Below, piece by piece: positions 1 to 8,171 of a DNA stretch of 64,000 nt. The notes under the pieces are model-generated. The model saw nothing but the letters and a program-made list of their open reading frames with translations. It had not been told where the DNA came from and ran no database searches. Location of the stretch: contig CAVZZP010000002.1 in the NCBI GenBank assembly GCA_963779765.1, forward strand, positions 992,001 through 1,056,000, given 5' to 3'. The position numbers and the translations under genes were made by a program. This DNA comes from Silicimonas sp963779765. Lineage in GTDB: Bacteria > Pseudomonadota > Alphaproteobacteria > Rhodobacterales > Rhodobacteraceae. Within the stretch, counting starts at the first letter, position 1. Each line of letters opens with the position of its first letter.

Positions 1-165
1 CAGAGCGGTTTCGGGCGCCGCCTCGGCGACGTCGGTCGCGCCGCCCCAGCCGGTGACCTGGCAAAAAATCCGATACGCCGGGACCGAGGCCCAGGCCAGC
101 GACCCCATCAGGACCACGACGCCCGCTAGGCGCAGCACGGTCTTCCGGTTGCGATCCGTGCTCAT
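1..165 (-). CDS. ctaG: Cytochrome c oxidase assembly protein CtaG/Cox11 (partial)
   Basis: Only the N-terminal 55 residues are in the window; the gene runs off the left edge. The reading begins MSTDRNRK, has one membrane segment at about residues 10-28, then PAYRIFCQVTGWGG, the conserved Cox11 stretch just after the anchor. The family delivers copper to the CuB centre of subunit I from the periplasmic face. Its ATG overlaps the TGA of the small upstream membrane protein (ATGA), and it follows ctaC and ctaB, the usual Rhodobacteraceae order. Too short for the ORF track but clear by translation. The copper-binding cysteine motif lies outside the window. Confidence 0.9.
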   Translation of the reverse strand, partial: MSTDRNRKTVLRLAGVVVLMGSLAWASVPAYRIFCQVTGWGGATDVAEAAPETAL

Positions 166-347
166 TGCGTCGGGGCCTCCATCTCGGGGCGCACCTGGTG
201 ATCGAACCCCTGCATCGGGTCGCCGCGCGTGACCTTCACCACGGTCAGGCCGAAGACCAGGGCCACAAGGGCGACGAGCGTCAGACCGACGCCCACGTTG
301 CGGCTGAGCCGCCGACGATGAAGTTCGTGTGTCGCTTTCAAAGCCAT
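162..347 (-). CDS. Small single-span membrane protein of the cta operon
   Basis: A 61-residue protein with a basic N-terminus (ATHELHRRRLSRN), one hydrophobic segment at about residues 18-38 and a polar tail. It sits between ctaB and ctaG and overlaps both by ATGA (its ATG at 345-347 overlaps the ctaB stop; its TGA overlaps the ctaG start), so the three are translationally coupled. Small proteins in this position are commonly annotated as CoxF-like or oxidase-associated in Rhodobacterales. That name is from position and size only, and the function is unknown. Because of the ctaB frameshift, a naive ORF call fuses this frame to the ctaB N-terminus. Confidence 0.75.
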   Translation of the reverse strand: MALKATHELHRRRLSRNVGVGLTLVALVALVFGLTVVKVTRGDPMQGFDHQVRPEMEAPTQ

Positions 348-1271
348 CACAGGATCCCCCGCAGCGCCACATCGGCGAGAAGCGCGCCGAAGTGCAGGAA
401 AAGGTAGGCAAGCGAGAGCTTGAAGAAGCGCTTCTCGGTGCCGTAACCGTCCGCCTCCGCCGCAGGCTCGTCGCGCCGCGCAATGTCGAGAGCGCCCTTG
501 AGGAACATCACGTTCAGCACCAAGGCCGCCGCCAGCGTCACCGGTCCGCCGACCGAACTGAACGCCAGGCCGAAGGCCACGGGCGCAAGAAGCACCGTGT
601 AGACAAGGATGTATTTCCGCGTGATCCGCCGCCCGTGCGTCACGGTCAGCATCGGCACGCCGGCGTCGTCGTAGTCGGACCGCATGAACAACGCCAGCGC
701 CCAGAAGTGCGGCGGCGTCCACATGAAGATCAGCGCGAACATCAGCACGCTCTCGGCCGACACGGCACCGGTCGCGGCCGCCCAGCCGATCATCGGAGGG
801 AAGGCCCCCGCCGCGCCGCCGATGACGATGTTCTGCGGCGTCCAGCGCTTGAGCCACATCGTGTAGACGACGGCATAGAAGAAGATCGTGAAGGCCAGAA
901 GGCCCGCGGCGACGAGGTTGGTCGCCAGCGCCAGCATCACCACCGAAAGACCCGACAAGGCCACGCCGATCGCCAGCGCCTCTCCCGGCTCGAACTCGTC
1001 CGCTCGGGATGGGACGGCGCCGCGTGCGTCGCATGACGCTGTCGATGTCGGCGTCGTACCACATGTTCAGCGCGCCCGACGCCCCGGCGCCCAGGGCGAT
1101 GAACAGGATCGCAGCGAAGGCCTCGACCGGGTGCAGAGACACCGGAGCGACCAGAAGCCCGACCAGCGCGGTGAAGACCACGAGCGACATCACCCGTGGC
1201 TTCAGCAGTGCGACATAGTCCCCGAAGGTCGGTTCGTACTCGCGTGTCGCGTTGATCGAGGCGTCAGTCAT
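347..1271 (-). CDS. ctaB: Protoheme IX farnesyltransferase (heme O synthase), frameshifted
   Basis: UbiA-family enzyme that transfers farnesyl to heme B to make heme O for aa3-type oxidase. The N-terminal frame (MTDASINATREYEPT, DYVALLKPRVMSLVV) contains the polyprenyl-diphosphate/Mg site NMWYDADID followed by RRPIPSGRV. Near 991-994 the frame breaks, and the rest (EPGEALAIG, then the second site, GWAAATGAV, and HGRRITRKY) continues one base out of phase to the stop at 347-349. Removing one T of a TT pair restores a continuous protein of about 307 residues, normal for the family. It lies 3 bases downstream of ctaC. I treat the break as a sequence error because the rest of the gene is well conserved. 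Confidence 0.9.
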
Positions 1272-1274
1272 GGC

Positions 1275-2168
1275 TTACTGGTTCGCCGCCACCTGAAGCG
1301 CGCCCGGATCGACATAGTCGCCCGCTTCCTTCACGGCCGCGAGCCAGGCGTCATAGTCCGCCTGCGATACGGCCTTCACCGTGATCGGCATATAGGCATG
1401 GCTCAGGCCGCAAAGCTCCGAGCACTGGCCGAAGTAGATGCCTTCCATGCCCTCGTCGACCTCGAACCACAGTTGCGCCAGTCGACCCGGCACGCCGTCC
1501 TGCTTCACGCCGAAGGCCGGAATGGTCCAGGAGTGGATCACGTCGTCCGCCGTCACCTGTACGACCACCACCTTGCCGGTCGGGATGACGAGCGCGGTGT
1601 CCGTCGCCAGCAGGAACTGCTGGTCGGTATAGCCGGCGGCGGCAAGCTGCTCGGACACTTCGGGGGTCAGGTAGTTGCCCGCGTCGGAGCCGATCATGAA
1701 CGTGTCGAAACCAATTCCCTCGTCGGGATACTCGTGCGTCCAGTACCACTGGTGGCCCGTCGCCTTGACCAGGACCTCGGCCTCCGGGATCTCCTGCTGC
1801 TTGAACAGCGCCGGCAGCGAGAACGCACCGATGAAGACCAGGATGACGATCGGGATCACCGTCCAGGCGACCTCGACCGGCGTATTGTGGGTAAAGGTCG
1901 ACGGCGTCGCGTTCCGCCGGCTGTTGTAGCGCAGGATGACGATCACCAGCAGCGCCACCACGAACAGCGTGATCGCCGTGATGATGACCAGGACCATCCC
2001 GTCCAGCCAATGCAGGTCGCTTGCGATGTCGGTCGCGGCGGGTTGAAATCCGATGCCGCCAGGCTGCGGCTGACCGATGATCCGAAGGGGCTGGGCCGCA
2101 TCCTGCGCGGCCGCGGCGCCGCCCGCGAACGTCGCGGCGAGGCCAGTGAGAAGGGTCTTGAGACGCAT
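1275..2168 (-). CDS. ctaC: Cytochrome c oxidase subunit II
   Basis: 297 residues. Signal peptide to about residue 21 (GGAAAAQD), two membrane helices at about 57-79 and 101-121, then a periplasmic cupredoxin domain. The CuA ligands are all present: H212 and the C249-x-E-L-C253-x3-H257-x2-M260 block. It accepts electrons from cytochrome c and passes them to heme a in subunit I. It is first gene of the minus-strand run ctaC-ctaB-small protein-ctaG and is divergent from tldD, so its promoter should lie in 2169-2326. A stop-to-start gap of only 3 bases to ctaB indicates one transcript. Confidence 0.97.
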   Translation of the reverse strand: MRLKTLLTGLAATFAGGAAAAQDAAQPLRIIGQPQPGGIGFQPAATDIASDLHWLDGMVLVIITAITLFVVALLVIVILRYNSRRNATPSTFTHNTPVEVAWTVIPIVILVFIGAFSLPALFKQQEIPEAEVLVKATGHQWYWTHEYPDEGIGFDTFMIGSDAGNYLTPEVSEQLAAAGYTDQQFLLATDTALVIPTGKVVVVQVTADDVIHSWTIPAFGVKQDGVPGRLAQLWFEVDEGMEGIYFGQCSELCGLSHAYMPITVKAVSQADYDAWLAAVKEAGDYVDPGALQVAANQ

Positions 2169-2326
2169 GTGTCTTTCAATCCTGTTCGCGATGGCATTCG
2201 GGCCGGACGGACGTGGTCCCCGGCCCTGTTGTTCTCTGGCGGGACAGAAACCATATTAGGCCCTCAGGAACAAGGCGTGTGATTGCGGCATTCAGCCGCT
2301 CGGACGCCCCCCATACGGAGAAGACC

Positions 2327-3754
2327 TTGGCCGAGACCTCATCCTTCCGCCCCTTTGAAACCATGCTGGACGAGACCCGCGCCCTGTCACTTCTGCGCGA
2401 GGCGGTCGCCGGCGCCGACGACGGCGAACTCTTTCTGGAACGCAAGCGGTCCGAGATGCTGTCCTTCGACGACGGCCGCGTCCGCAACGCCAGCTACAAC
2501 GCCTCCGAGGGCTTCGGCCTTCGCGCCGTGCGGGGCGAGACGGCAGGTTACGCGCACTCGACCGAGATCAGTGAAAGTGCCCTTCGCCGCGCCGTCGAGA
2601 CCGCGAGGCTTGCCGTCGGCGACGGCGGCGGCACGCTGGCCGAGGCGCCGCGCGCCACGAACCTCAGGCTCTACGGCGATGCCGATCCCATGGCCGACGC
2701 AGGCTTCCCGGTGAAGATCGACACCCTGCGCGAGATCGACGCCTTCGCCCGCGCGCTCGATTCGCGCGTGGTCCAGGTCTCGGCCTCGCTTGGCGCGTCG
2801 ATACAGGAGGTCGTGATCCTCCGCCCGGAAGGTCACGCCGTCTCGGACACCCGCCCCATGACCCGCCTCAACGTCAGCGTCATCGTCGAAGAGAACGGCC
2901 GCCGCGAATCCGGCTCGTCCGGCTCGGGCGGGCGCTTCGGCCTGACCGCCCTCATCGACCCCGCCCACTGGCAAGGTGCGGCGCGCGAGGCGCTGCGTAT
3001 CGCTCTCGTCAACCTCGAAGCCGTGCCCGCCCCCGCCGGCGTCATGGACGTGGCCCTCGGGCCCGGCTGGCCCGGCATCCTGTTGCACGAGGCCATCGGC
3101 CACGGGCTGGAAGGCGACTTCAACCGCAAGAAATCCTCGGCCTTCGCGGGCCTTCTCGGCCAGCGGATCGCTTCGAAGGGCGTCACCGTCCTCGACGACG
3201 GCACCATCCCCGATCGGCGCGGCTCGATCACCGTCGATGACGAGGGCACGCCCGGCGCGAAGAACGTGCTGATCGAGGACGGCGTCCTCGTCGGCTACAT
3301 GCAGGACCGCCAGAACGCGCGGCTCATGGGCGTCGCCCCCACAGGCAACGGCCGCCGCGAAAGCTTTGCCCACACGCCGATGCCGCGCATGACCAACACC
3401 TACATGCTGGCAGGCGAGGCGAACCCCGAGGACATCGTGGCCGAGGTGAAGGACGGCATCTACGCCGTGGGCTTCGGCGGCGGGCAGGTCGACATCACCA
3501 ACGGCAAGTTCGTCTTCTCCTGCACCGAGGCCTACCGCGTGAAGGACGGCAAGGTCGGCGCTCCCGTGAAGGGCGCGACCCTGATCGGCGACGGCGCGAC
3601 CGCGCTCCAGAAGATCCGCGCCGTCGGCAACGACCTCAAGCTAGACCCCGGCGTCGGCAACTGCGGCAAGGCCGGCCAATGGGTGCCCGTGGGCGTCGGC
3701 CAGCCGACGCTTTTGATCGGCGGGCTGACGGTCGGAGGGTCTTCGGCGGGTTAA
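2327..3754 (+). CDS. tldD: Metalloprotease TldD
   Basis: TldD/PmbA-family metalloprotease, the partner of TldE/PmbA in maturing microcins and degrading CcdA in other bacteria. The zinc motif HEAIGH is at about residues 254-259 inside LLHEAIGHGLEGDF, and the C-terminal glycine-rich block ends in LIGGLTVGGSSAG. I chose a TTG start at 2327: it has CGGAG six bases upstream and gives about 475 residues, the family norm. An in-frame ATG at 2213 would add 38 residues that resemble nothing. A diverged copy of part of the 3' end is found again at 7399-7453. tldE/pmbA is not in the window. Confidence 0.93.
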   Translation: MAETSSFRPFETMLDETRALSLLREAVAGADDGELFLERKRSEMLSFDDGRVRNASYNASEGFGLRAVRGETAGYAHSTEISESALRRAVETARLAVGDGGGTLAEAPRATNLRLYGDADPMADAGFPVKIDTLREIDAFARALDSRVVQVSASLGASIQEVVILRPEGHAVSDTRPMTRLNVSVIVEENGRRESGSSGSGGRFGLTALIDPAHWQGAAREALRIALVNLEAVPAPAGVMDVALGPGWPGILLHEAIGHGLEGDFNRKKSSAFAGLLGQRIASKGVTVLDDGTIPDRRGSITVDDEGTPGAKNVLIEDGVLVGYMQDRQNARLMGVAPTGNGRRESFAHTPMPRMTNTYMLAGEANPEDIVAEVKDGIYAVGFGGGQVDITNGKFVFSCTEAYRVKDGKVGAPVKGATLIGDGATALQKIRAVGNDLKLDPGVGNCGKAGQWVPVGVGQPTLLIGGLTVGGSSAG

Positions 3755-3800
3755 GCGCGAGGGCGCAAGGTCGAGTTACGTTTCATGCCGTCGCCGCGTC

Positions 3801-3840
3801 AGAAGCGGCATTGGCCCGTTTCGTGGCGAAGGTCGGTTGC
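3801..3840. repeat. Dispersed intergenic repeat, copy 1
   Basis: About 40 bases (AAGCGGCATTGG then CGTGGCGAAGGTC) in the gap between tldD and the histidine kinase. About three quarters of positions match 8084-8120, where the same element sits at the edge of a broken GNAT copy. It has no coding capacity in context. The remainder of this gap (3755-3942) shows nothing else that I can name. Confidence 0.4.
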
Positions 3841-3942
3841 TGCATTGCACTCATGATGGGAAGACCCGCAGGAAGCGAACTGAAGTGAGAACAGCTCGAA
3901 AAAAGTTTGTTTCGTCACTCAGGCAGGTCCGGACCGACCATT

Positions 3943-5070
3943 TCATGCGGCCGCTTGTCCAGAGGCCTCCTCGAAGTACAGACTGATGCATGTCCCGTGG
4001 CCAAGCTCGCTTGCTATTTGCAGCCCACCCCCGGCACGCTGCAGGATGCCGGCAACCATGCTCAATCCCAGCCCCGTGCCCTGGCCGACAGGCTTCGTGG
4101 TGAAGAACGGCTCCACGACACGGTCGACAAGCTCCGGCGACATACCCACACCTGTGTCGGCGACGTCGATCACCGCGTAGCTCCCCGGCTTGATCTCCCC
4201 AACCTCGTCGTCCGATATGTCCTCGCGCCGCGTCGATAGCCTAAGTGATCCGCCGTCCGGCATGGCGTCCCTGGCGTTCAGGGCCAGATTCAGGATTGCG
4301 AGCCCGATTTCGTTTTTGTCCGCGCGCGCTTCCAATGGACCTGGAGACAGGTCGATGCGAAGGGCAACCTCCCTTGGAAGACACTGGTACAGCATGCCCT
4401 GCAGTCGTCCGATGGCCGCGTTCAGATCGATCGTTTCCAATTTCACCGGAGCCTGGCGGATGAAGCCGGTCAGCCAACCCGTCAGTGCCTTGCCCCGATC
4501 CAGCGCGTCGTGAGCTTCACGAAGGATTTCCTGCCTCCGGTCGGCGTTCGCTTCGCCGTCCAGCAGCCGCAGGCATGCCTGGAAGGCCGAGATGAGGTTG
4601 TTGAAGTCATGGGCGATGCCAGAGGCCAACTGACCTATAACTTCGACCTTACGCGCCTGATGTAGAGCTGCCTCTGTTCGTTTGCGTTCGGTAATATTGC
4701 GTGCCGACCCTAGAATTCCTTTCACACGTCCCGTCTCGTCACGGAGCGGCATGTACACTGCATCGTAAACGATGAGCCCGGTCTCCATTTCCCAGGAAGG
4801 CTCATAGTGGTGGGGCTTGCCGGTGCGCACCACGTTCTGGAGCGCTTCAGTCATCTCCTGACCCTTCACAGGTCCGAGGACATCCACGGGCTCGCGACGG
4901 CGCATCTCCTCGATCGCCAAGCCCGCAGCCTCCAATCCGGCAGCGTTGACATCGGCATAGGTAAACCTGCCGTCCGCTTCGACTTGCACATGAAACATGC
5001 AGTCCGAAATGTTTTCGAAGAAGGTGCGGAACAGTGTTTCGTTTGAATGGGACTGCACTGCGCTTGTCAT
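3943..5070 (-). CDS. PAS-domain sensor histidine kinase
   Basis: About 375 residues from ATG 5068-5070, with no transmembrane segment, so probably cytoplasmic. A PAS domain fills about residues 12-130 and ends in ILGSARNITERK, a typical PAC end. The H-box GIAHDFNN has the phospho-acceptor at H154. The catalytic domain shows N-box LNARDAMPDGG, G1 DTGVGMSPE, F-box EPFFTTK and G2 GQGTGLGLS. The longer reading from 5160 adds a 30-residue leader with no domain and I reject it. There is no response regulator next to it, so its output and signal are unknown; an NtrB-like or hybrid-partner role is possible. Confidence 0.87.
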   Translation of the reverse strand: MTSAVQSHSNETLFRTFFENISDCMFHVQVEADGRFTYADVNAAGLEAAGLAIEEMRRREPVDVLGPVKGQEMTEALQNVVRTGKPHHYEPSWEMETGLIVYDAVYMPLRDETGRVKGILGSARNITERKRTEAALHQARKVEVIGQLASGIAHDFNNLISAFQACLRLLDGEANADRRQEILREAHDALDRGKALTGWLTGFIRQAPVKLETIDLNAAIGRLQGMLYQCLPREVALRIDLSPGPLEARADKNEIGLAILNLALNARDAMPDGGSLRLSTRREDISDDEVGEIKPGSYAVIDVADTGVGMSPELVDRVVEPFFTTKPVGQGTGLGLSMVAGILQRAGGGLQIASELGHGTCISLYFEEASGQAAA

Positions 5071-5395
5071 GATCCAGCGTTCTTTCGACGAATGGGCTTG
5101 AGCTTTGATGCTCCAAAATAGGGAAGCGATCGTGACAAGTTCACGTCTGGCAACCTGCACGTGTCGCGCAGTTGTGTCCAGTCATCCGAAGGTGTGCGCA
5201 GCATTTCCACGAGAACAGCGAGCCGCGCAGAGTGAGTGCTTAGTGCTCCGTCCGGACCTCGACCATTCTCATGCAATTGGCCGCTTTCACGGAAGATCGG
5301 CTCCGCCAGCGAACGAGCGTGACTCGTCGCCCGTCGTGCCTACCATTTTACCGGTCTGAGAAGACATCGAAGAGCCGACAGTGAAGGAGCCCGTG

Positions 5396-6205
5396 ATGGC
5401 GACCGCTACACGCCATGACGCGTGGCAGGCCGGGGACAGCTACGAAGCCTACATGGGGCGCTGGAGCCGGCGCATCGCACCGCTCTTCCTTCAATGGCTC
5501 GAACCCGACGACGGCCTCGACTGGCTGGAGCTCGGGTGCGGCACAGGTGCCCTGACGGCAGAGATCCTGCGAGGCTCGCAACCGTCCGACATCCTCGCGC
5601 TGGAACCCTCCGAAGGCTTCCTGGCGGCAGCCGCCAACTCCGTCGACGACGCACGGGTGACCTTTCGGCAGGGCGGCGCCTCCGATCTTGGCGACCTGCC
5701 CTCGGCAAGCCGAGACATCGCGGTGTCGGGCCTCGTTCTCAACTTCCTGCCCGATCCGCTCGACGCACTTCGGCACATGGCGCGGATCGTGCGCCCCGGC
5801 GGCTCGGTCGCCTTCTATGTCTGGGACTATCCCGGCGGCGGGGTCGAGTTCATGCGCGCCTTCTGGTCGGCGGCCGTCGCGCTCGACCCGGCGGCGAAGG
5901 ATCTGACCGAAACCGGGCGTTTTCCGTTCTGCACGCAAGACGGCCTTCTAGACCTCGCGCAGCGCGCCGGTCTCGACGCGGCCCGGGTAGAGCCGCTGTC
6001 GGCGCCCACCGTCTTCGCCGACTTCGAGGATTACTGGCGACCCTTCACCCTCGGCGCGGGACCGGCGCCAGGCTACTGCGCCGCACTTCCGGCCGCCGAG
6101 CGAGAGACCTTGCGCGTGGCGCTTCGCGACTCCCTGCCCCGCCAGCCGGACGGCTCCATCGCCCTCACGGCCCGCGCCTGGGCAGGCGAAGCGCGCGTCC
6201 CCTAG
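5396..6205 (+). CDS. Class I SAM-dependent methyltransferase
   Basis: 269 residues. Motif I LELGCGTG is at about residues 44-51, acidic motif II is ALEPSEGF, and the later strand-4 region reads SGLVLNFLPDP, followed by a methyltransferase-11-like MARIVRPGGSVAFYVWDY. I start at ATG 5396 because AAGGAG at 5384-5389 lies at the right distance; a GTG at 5381 would leave no room for a binding site. It stands alone between two unrelated genes, so the substrate cannot be inferred. The 220 bases upstream (5171-5395) show no gene. Confidence 0.85.
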   Translation: MATATRHDAWQAGDSYEAYMGRWSRRIAPLFLQWLEPDDGLDWLELGCGTGALTAEILRGSQPSDILALEPSEGFLAAAANSVDDARVTFRQGGASDLGDLPSASRDIAVSGLVLNFLPDPLDALRHMARIVRPGGSVAFYVWDYPGGGVEFMRAFWSAAVALDPAAKDLTETGRFPFCTQDGLLDLAQRAGLDAARVEPLSAPTVFADFEDYWRPFTLGAGPAPGYCAALPAAERETLRVALRDSLPRQPDGSIALTARAWAGEARVP

Positions 6206-6394
6206 AGGCCGCGCCCCGGCACCTGCGCAAGCAGGGAAGCGGCCATTCATGCACATGCCGGTGTGGACGGCGCGGTGAAGGAAAGTGCGCCATCTCGTGC
6301 CCGACGTGCGACAAAACTCAGGAACAATCGAAAAGACCCTCTGTTTTCGGGACACGACAAGAAAGTCGTCTCAAATCCGGAGGAAACTTATCAC

Positions 6395-6985
6395 ATGAAA
6401 CTGACAAACACGTTCAGCCTACGATCCGCCGCACTCGTCACGACACTCATCATTCCTGTCGCGTCCTTTTCTCAAGACATGCAGTGGACGTACACCGACT
6501 GGGACAACGACGGTAATCTTGAACTGTCGGACAGCGAGTTCCAGACCGGTTTCTCGGAAACGGGCACGTTCGACGCCTGGGATCGCGATAACGACGCGGC
6601 CCTCGCCGAAGGCGAACTGGCGACCGGCACGTTCGCCGACTGGGACACCGACAACGACCTCGAGATCACCGAGCAAGAGTATCAGGCCGGCAGCCAACGC
6701 TGGTTCGGCCCCGATTACGCCACCCCCTACACCGATTGGGACGCCGACGCCTCGGGTACCATCGATCGGACCGAGTTCGGTCAAGCATGGGACACCGATT
6801 ACTTCTCCGCTTGGGATGCGGATGGAGACTCGCTCCTTACCGAGGACGAGTACAATGCGGGTCTCTACAACACCGCCGACCAGAACGATGACTACGTCAT
6901 CACGGTCGAGGAAGAGGGCTGGTTCGAAGGCTGGTTCGACGGCGACGACATCGAGGCAGAAATCGAGGAGGTGGGCGACCTCTAG
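6395..6985 (+). CDS. Secreted EF-hand repeat protein
   Basis: 196 residues with an N-terminal signal peptide (about 1-26, cleavage near ASFSQD) and then almost only acidic EF-hand-type loops. Six loops begin near residues 35, 61, 82, 114, 139 and 161, most introduced by DW or AW (DWDNDGN, AWDRDND, DWDTDND, DWDADAS, AWDADGD, ADQNDDY). The tail GWFEGWFDGDDIEAE is very acidic. It is probably an exported calcium-binding protein; what it binds besides calcium is unknown. GGAGG at 6379-6383 supports ATG 6395 over the longer reading from 6263. Monocistronic. Confidence 0.8.
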   Translation: MKLTNTFSLRSAALVTTLIIPVASFSQDMQWTYTDWDNDGNLELSDSEFQTGFSETGTFDAWDRDNDAALAEGELATGTFADWDTDNDLEITEQEYQAGSQRWFGPDYATPYTDWDADASGTIDRTEFGQAWDTDYFSAWDADGDSLLTEDEYNAGLYNTADQNDDYVITVEEEGWFEGWFDGDDIEAEIEEVGDL

Positions 6986-7288
6986 TGACGCCATCGCGCG
7001 ATCCGAGCCCACACGCGATGAATGTTCCGCGCGGACACTCCGTGCGGAGCATTCGCTTTCCCGCCTCTGCCTCGCAGCGGCGACGCCGCTCCCCGCAGCG
7101 CGCCCCCCGTCTCTGATCGGCGCTTCTCCGGTCCCACGTTGGCCATCCCTATCCCGGCGCGGTAAAGTCGCCTCGAACGCGAGATGCGCGATCAGGCATT
7201 CGCTGCCCTGTCCCCTGGCATCGAAGAACCCCTCTTACTTGACGACTAGTACCGCCACCCATGCCATTCGCCGCATCCGTCTCCACCA
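6986..7288. other. Non-coding stretch with no recognised gene
   Basis: About 300 bases between the EF-hand gene and the first GNAT fragment. I see a small GC-rich inverted repeat near 7042-7056 (CTCCGTGCGGAG) but no T-tract, no RBS-led reading frame and no match to a known element. Together with 7289-7457 this makes a 472-base gap holding only gene debris. Confidence 0.4.
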
Positions 7289-7374
7289 CTTGACCGCACG
7301 CGCGGCTTGTCCAAACTGCCGCAATGCTCGCCATCCGCCGCGTCCTCCCCGTCGATCTCGCGCCGCTCGCCGCC
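7289..7374 (+). pseudogene. GNAT acetyltransferase 5' fragment, copy A
   Basis: Carries the same upstream stretch (TTGACC, then CTTGTCCAAACTGCC) and the same first codons (ATG at 7324, MLAIRRVLPVDLAPLAA) as the GNAT gene at 9011. Similarity stops after 17 codons and the reading continues into a stray tldD fragment. It is not a working gene. Together with copy B (7945-8073) and the fuller copy C (8976-9479) it shows that the 5' end of this gene has been duplicated at least twice here. Confidence 0.7.
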
Positions 7375-7398
7375 GGGGCCACGGCACTCCACAGGACG

Positions 7399-7453
7399 CG
7401 AGCCGTCGGTAACGATCTCAATCTCGACCCCGGCAACTGCGGCAAGGCCGGCG
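7399..7453 (+). pseudogene. Fragment of the tldD 3' region
   Basis: These 55 bases read VGNDLNLDPGNCGKAGAG and match tldD at about 3617-3677 (VGNDLKLDPGVGNCGKAG) at nearly every base apart from a 6-base deletion and a few substitutions. The fragment lies between GNAT copy A and the membrane-protein gene at 7458, in the same orientation as tldD 3.7 kb upstream. I read it as recombination debris. Confidence 0.7.
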
Positions 7454-7457
7454 CAGG

Positions 7458-7934
7458 ATGAAGACGGGAGCCTTCAGGGGGCCGGCATTCGCCAGACGCG
7501 GCGATCATCTTCTGGCGGCCGCCGTCACCGGTCTGGGTGTCCCGGCGCTGACATGGCTGTTCCTCCAGGTTTTCCCGCGTGGCTGCGACCTCCGCGGAGA
7601 TCCCGAGATCTACCGCTGGACCTGCCTCCTTCCGGGACTCCTCATCATGGTTCCCTTGGTCGTCGCCGTCATCCTGCCGTTCGTGATGATCCTGAACCGC
7701 AGGCTTGCCCGACCGCTGCCCGACGGCTGGCTTCCGGCAAGCCTGGCCACCGGCATCCTGACGCAGCTCGTCCTAACGCTCGGCTACGCCCTGACCCTCG
7801 AACAGGCCTATCGCGGAGCCTTCCTGACCGAGGTGCTGACCATCCCGCAGCCCTTCGTCGCAGGCTTTCTGTCCGCGGCGGTATACTCGTTCGCGCTTCA
7901 CCTGCGCAGGCGTTCGTCTCCATTCATCGACTGA
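7458..7934 (+). CDS. Hypothetical four-helix membrane protein
   Basis: 158 residues, ATG at 7458. Hydrophobic segments at about 18-38, 57-79, 92-112 and 125-147 predict four membrane helices with a short basic C-terminus (HLRRRSSPFID). I recognise no family. The conserved-looking features are an aromatic/cysteine periplasmic loop (FPRGCDLRGDPEIYRWTC) with two cysteines that could pair. The ribosome binding site (GCAGG) is weak and overlaps the tldD fragment. It is flanked on both sides by GNAT debris, so it may be passenger DNA. Confidence 0.6.
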   Translation: MKTGAFRGPAFARRGDHLLAAAVTGLGVPALTWLFLQVFPRGCDLRGDPEIYRWTCLLPGLLIMVPLVVAVILPFVMILNRRLARPLPDGWLPASLATGILTQLVLTLGYALTLEQAYRGAFLTEVLTIPQPFVAGFLSAAVYSFALHLRRRSSPFID

Positions 7935-7944
7935 ACCCGCCGGC

Positions 7945-8073
7945 CCTTGACGTGCGCCACACAGTGGCGAACCCTGCCGCCATGCTCGCCATCCGCCGCG
8001 CCCTCCCGGTCGACCTTGACCCCTTCGCCACCCTCTGGGAGGCCGGCTGGCACGAGGCGCACGACGGCCACAC
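7945..8073 (+). pseudogene. GNAT acetyltransferase 5' fragment, copy B
   Basis: Starts with TTGACG at 7947 and ATG at 7982, then MLAIRRALPVDLDPFATLWEAG and HEAHDGH, close to the first 31 codons of the gene at 9011. Similarity ends at about 8073, a few bases before a dispersed intergenic repeat (8084-8120) and the low-GC orphan gene. The acetyl-CoA-binding half is missing, so the fragment cannot encode an enzyme. It stands as one of two direct repeats flanking the orphan insert. Confidence 0.75.
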
Positions 8074-8083
8074 GCGCAGTCTT

Positions 8084-8120
8084 GAAAGCGGCATTTGTCC
8101 GCATCGCGGCGAAGGTCTGC
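8084..8120. repeat. Dispersed intergenic repeat, copy 2
   Basis: AAAGCGGCATTTG then CGCGGCGAAGGTC, similar to 3801-3840. It lies at the breakpoint of GNAT copy B and directly before the low-GC gene. Similar phrases recur between genes in related Rhodobacteraceae as I recall them, but I could not check this here. Confidence 0.4.
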
Positions 8121-8171
8121 TTTGAGCCCAGAGTTACTGATGCCGCAGCACAGCAAACCTGCTCACTGCGT

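Noticed and set aside
162..1271. A single 369-residue protein covering ctaB and the small gene
   Set aside because: It arises only because of the ctaB frameshift; it joins the ctaB N-terminus to out-of-frame sequence and then to the separate small membrane protein.
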